64,000 bases of DNA, from assembly GCA_018060625.1 (NCBI GenBank), contig JAGOVS010000003.1, forward strand, positions 1 through 64,000, read 5' to 3'. Source of the DNA: Bacteriovorax sp. (GTDB lineage Bacteria; Bdellovibrionota; Bacteriovoracia; Bacteriovoracales; Bacteriovoracaceae). Under the pieces are notes generated by a model. It searched no databases. It saw nothing but the letters and a program-made list of their open reading frames with translations, and was not told the DNA's origin. The translations under genes were made by a program, and so were the position numbers. Within the stretch, counting starts at the first letter, position 1. Each line of letters opens with the position of its first letter. Below, piece after piece: positions 62,086 through 64,000 of this stretch.

Positions 62086-63357
62086 ATGTTAAAAAAAAGC
62101 CTATTCCTGACTGCATTGATTGGTTTATTTGTAGTGACGCTCTTTTTTGTCGCGATTGCCCCTTTTCATATTTATACTTTGACACTCACTGAAGGGGTTT
62201 CAACACGTTTTCTAACGATGAAGCCCAGCTCTTTGGCCCTCTATGATGGACATGATTTTCACTTGGCCAATATCACTCATGGAGGAGGGGACAATGCCCT
62301 CTATGCACCCATTCATTTTTCAAACTTTATTCTGCCTCTTCCCATAAATCATCCATCGTTTACTTTTATTCCTAATATTAAAATGGATGGGAGTGGTCCA
62401 CGATTAGGGGCCAGTTTTCTTGACGGAAAAAGAAATGAACTTATCTCTTTTATGATAGAGAGAAACGTCAAATTAGAAACAACCCTAGGAGAGCAAAAGA
62501 TTTTTCAATTACCTGTTTTTAAAAATTATATTTTGAGGAAAGGACATGAGGAGTTTTGGGGGGATTTATTTTCTAAGGGGCTTTCTCTTCCTGCAAGTGG
62601 CAAAGGGAATTTCTTTGAGTCTCTTCTGATTTTGCGCAAAGTAAGTTATAGTGATCTGGTTTATAATCTTTATGTTCTCTATAATCGAACTCATCTTTTA
62701 CCGGCCGACACTATGAAAATCTCATTCGACAATGAGAGTAAACACGGACTTGTGGAGCTTGTTAGTCCAGATCCTCTATACCGACTTGAGAAACTTTATT
62801 TGATAGATCAAGGAATTATATATTCTCTTAAATTGAAGACTAAAATTGGCCATGAGGGGGCGGAGCATTTTCGAAATAAACTGCTTAAGGAGACGCGTTT
62901 TAAAAATAGTACAACCGATTCTGCTGTGGCCATCTATGCACAATATAAGAATATCTCCTACGAACAACGAGTTGATCAAATGGGAATGAGTTATTTGTTT
63001 GCCGCTTGGTCTCATGATCTTTTAAATAAAGAATTTGTCAGGGTGATTATTCTTTTTTTAGAAAGAGGAAAGTCTAATCTTATCTATCTTAAGCCTTTTT
63101 ATGAATACGCCTATAAGCGGTTTGGGTCTAATCTTTCATCAGAGAATGAATATTTAATGGAGACTCCTGATCAGAAATTAAAGCGACAGATGCATGATGA
63201 GTTAGAAGGAGAGGTAAAAAAAGAAGAACTTTCTAACACTCCTAAGTTTGAAGGAAGTGTTAATGATCCAAATGAAAAAATTAAGCTCAATTTGCAAAAG
63301 GCCCGTGAGAACAAGAATAACTCAGATGATTCTGAGAAAATGCTCCTGCAAGAATAA
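62086..63357 (+). CDS. Membrane-anchored protein of unknown function
   Basis: 423 residues from ATG 62086 (GGG close upstream); ATG 62038 is an alternative that adds 16 residues. One strong hydrophobic helix (about 5-30) anchors a large periplasmic part of mixed structure (SSLALYDGHDFHLANITH, NIKMDGSGPRLGASFLDGK, AVAIYAQYKNISYEQRVDQMGMSYLFAAWSHD). The C-terminal 80 residues are charged and Asn/Lys-rich, likely disordered. No domain recognised. The stop is 4 nt from the convergent gene at the right edge. Confidence 0.5.
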   Translation: MLKKSLFLTALIGLFVVTLFFVAIAPFHIYTLTLTEGVSTRFLTMKPSSLALYDGHDFHLANITHGGGDNALYAPIHFSNFILPLPINHPSFTFIPNIKMDGSGPRLGASFLDGKRNELISFMIERNVKLETTLGEQKIFQLPVFKNYILRKGHEEFWGDLFSKGLSLPASGKGNFFESLLILRKVSYSDLVYNLYVLYNRTHLLPADTMKISFDNESKHGLVELVSPDPLYRLEKLYLIDQGIIYSLKLKTKIGHEGAEHFRNKLLKETRFKNSTTDSAVAIYAQYKNISYEQRVDQMGMSYLFAAWSHDLLNKEFVRVIILFLERGKSNLIYLKPFYEYAYKRFGSNLSSENEYLMETPDQKLKRQMHDELEGEVKKEELSNTPKFEGSVNDPNEKIKLNLQKARENKNNSDDSEKMLLQE

Positions 63358-63361
63358 AAAA

Positions 63362-64000
63362 TTAAATCTCGAATGAAAATCCTAAAGAAATATCCACTGC
63401 ATTGATGCGTTTAATTCCGTTGATGGCAGCATCATTTGAATCATAAAGAGTTTCAATTCCAATCACTCTGTAGCCTCGATAAGCAACTCCGCCATGGACG
63501 TGGTATTTGAGGTCTGGAAAAAAGACTATGCGTGCACCAATATGGGGGCCCCATACAAAGGCCGATGGCTCTTTCATGGTGTTATTGCTTATCTTGAGTT
63601 GCCCATTAAGTGAAAGATCGAGGGCAAAATGTAAATCAACGAGAAAGAGCGAAGTCCTAAGAGGGGTGAAACCCATGAGCGGTCTTACTAGAAACATCCC
63701 AAAATTAATATTGCTGCTTGAGATGACATTGTATTCAAATCCGGCCCCCCAAAAGAGTCTCCCGGGAATTTGGCGATGAATTAAATCGACGCCATAGCCT
63801 AAATAATTTTCTTTATCACTTCCATCCACGGTAGCAAAAAGATTTCGGGTTTCTTCACCACCAGAAAATTGTTGTAAGTTGAAGAATACTGAATTATTTT
63901 CGGAAAGTTTTTCTTCTGGTTTATCCAAAATAATATCAATATTGTGCTCTCTGGGTGCACCTCTTTTACTATTTTGGGATTCAGTGCCTTTTTCTTCGAA
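63362..64000 (-). CDS. Outer-membrane beta-barrel protein, truncated by the window edge
   Basis: The reading frame is open without a stop from 63362 to the right edge (212 residues visible); no ATG with a ribosome-binding site appears, and the TTG at 63928 is unlikely to be the start. The N-terminal visible part is charged (KGTESQNSKRGAPREHN...). The remainder shows repeated strands (NLFATVDGSDKENYLGYGVDL, LFWGAGFEYNVIS, FALDLSLNGQLK, WGPHIGARIVFF, VDISLGFSFEI) ending with a hydrophobic residue, as barrels do. Function unknown. Confidence 0.55.
   Translation of the reverse strand, partial: FEEKGTESQNSKRGAPREHNIDIILDKPEEKLSENNSVFFNLQQFSGGEETRNLFATVDGSDKENYLGYGVDLIHRQIPGRLFWGAGFEYNVISSSNINFGMFLVRPLMGFTPLRTSLFLVDLHFALDLSLNGQLKISNNTMKEPSAFVWGPHIGARIVFFPDLKYHVHGGVAYRGYRVIGIETLYDSNDAAINGIKRINAVDISLGFSFEI

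Noticed and set aside
1-64000. Insertion sequences, prophage, CRISPR, tRNA or rRNA genes
   Set aside because: No transposase, integrase, phage structural gene, regular spacer array or cloverleaf-like sequence was seen on either strand.

Overview
The window is an AT-rich (about 40% G+C by eye), gene-dense piece of chromosome. Several traits fit a Gram-negative bacterium of the Bdellovibrionota, most likely a Bacteriovorax-like predator: very many signal peptides, several outer-membrane beta-barrels, a broad set of peptidoglycan-active enzymes, the PrkA-YhbH-SpoVR triad, an RpoH-like sigma factor and a complete lower mevalonate pathway. That placement is inference from gene content; no rRNA or other marker is present. 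I saw no tRNA, rRNA, prophage, insertion sequence or CRISPR array. Both window edges cut a gene.

Layout. 0-8 kb: exported proteins (an L,D-transpeptidase-like enzyme, a small lipoprotein, an SGNH-like pseudoenzyme, a lysozyme-like enzyme), a tandem pair of U32-family proteins and a periplasmic peroxiredoxin. 8.2-14.4 kb: a one-strand operon with an RsmI-like methyltransferase followed by type 2 IPP isomerase, HMG-CoA reductase, a GYDIA-type GHMP kinase, diphosphomevalonate decarboxylase and mevalonate kinase. Together these run from HMG-CoA to IPP/DMAPP if the GYDIA kinase is the phosphomevalonate kinase. 14.4-16.5 kb: a crotonase-fold protein, TrxB and a small protein. 16.6-19.4 kb: two tandem outer-membrane barrel paralogues. 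19.4-26.7 kb: a minus-strand operon, PP2C phosphatase, M23 peptidase, SecA, an acidic YbjQ-domain protein and GlpD. 26.9-31.6 kb: prkA-yhbH-spoVR. 31.6-36.7 kb: a FecR-repeat-barrel protein and two exported proteins of unknown function. 36.7-42.9 kb: RpoH-like sigma, rpsO, then pnp-dut-small protein-long-tailed ferredoxin-lysophospholipase. 43.5-48.9 kb: a complete dppABCDF dipeptide ABC transporter. 49-64 kb: mainly exported or lineage-specific proteins, including a polysaccharide deacetylase, a divergent DUF4360 pair, a C45-type Ntn hydrolase, an App1-like phosphatase, MgtC, a coiled-coil/Hsp20 fusion, a duplicated-domain Zn-knuckle protein and more barrels.

Non-coding structure. There is a perfect 54-bp palindrome at 8181-8234 and a related imperfect one at 51751-51799; both begin GGTGYCA and end TGRCACC. 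A long hairpin lies between the divergent DUF4360 genes. Three strong terminators are visible at 1786-1820, 38035-38062 and 53479-53507, and another at 50459-50497. Most convergent genes abut or overlap, three of them sharing a TTAR stop junction. GGCC is strongly over-used and seems to drive synonymous codon choice.

Function as a whole. Housekeeping modules (translation and RNA decay, Sec export, isoprenoids, redox, stress kinase, peptide uptake) are interleaved with an exported hydrolase and surface-protein repertoire suited to attacking or remodelling envelopes. No single cassette stands out as a complete new system. The best candidates for undescribed biology are the palindromes, the 57.4-59.3 kb operon, the N-domain-plus-barrel proteins, the GYDIA kinase step and the GGCC signature.
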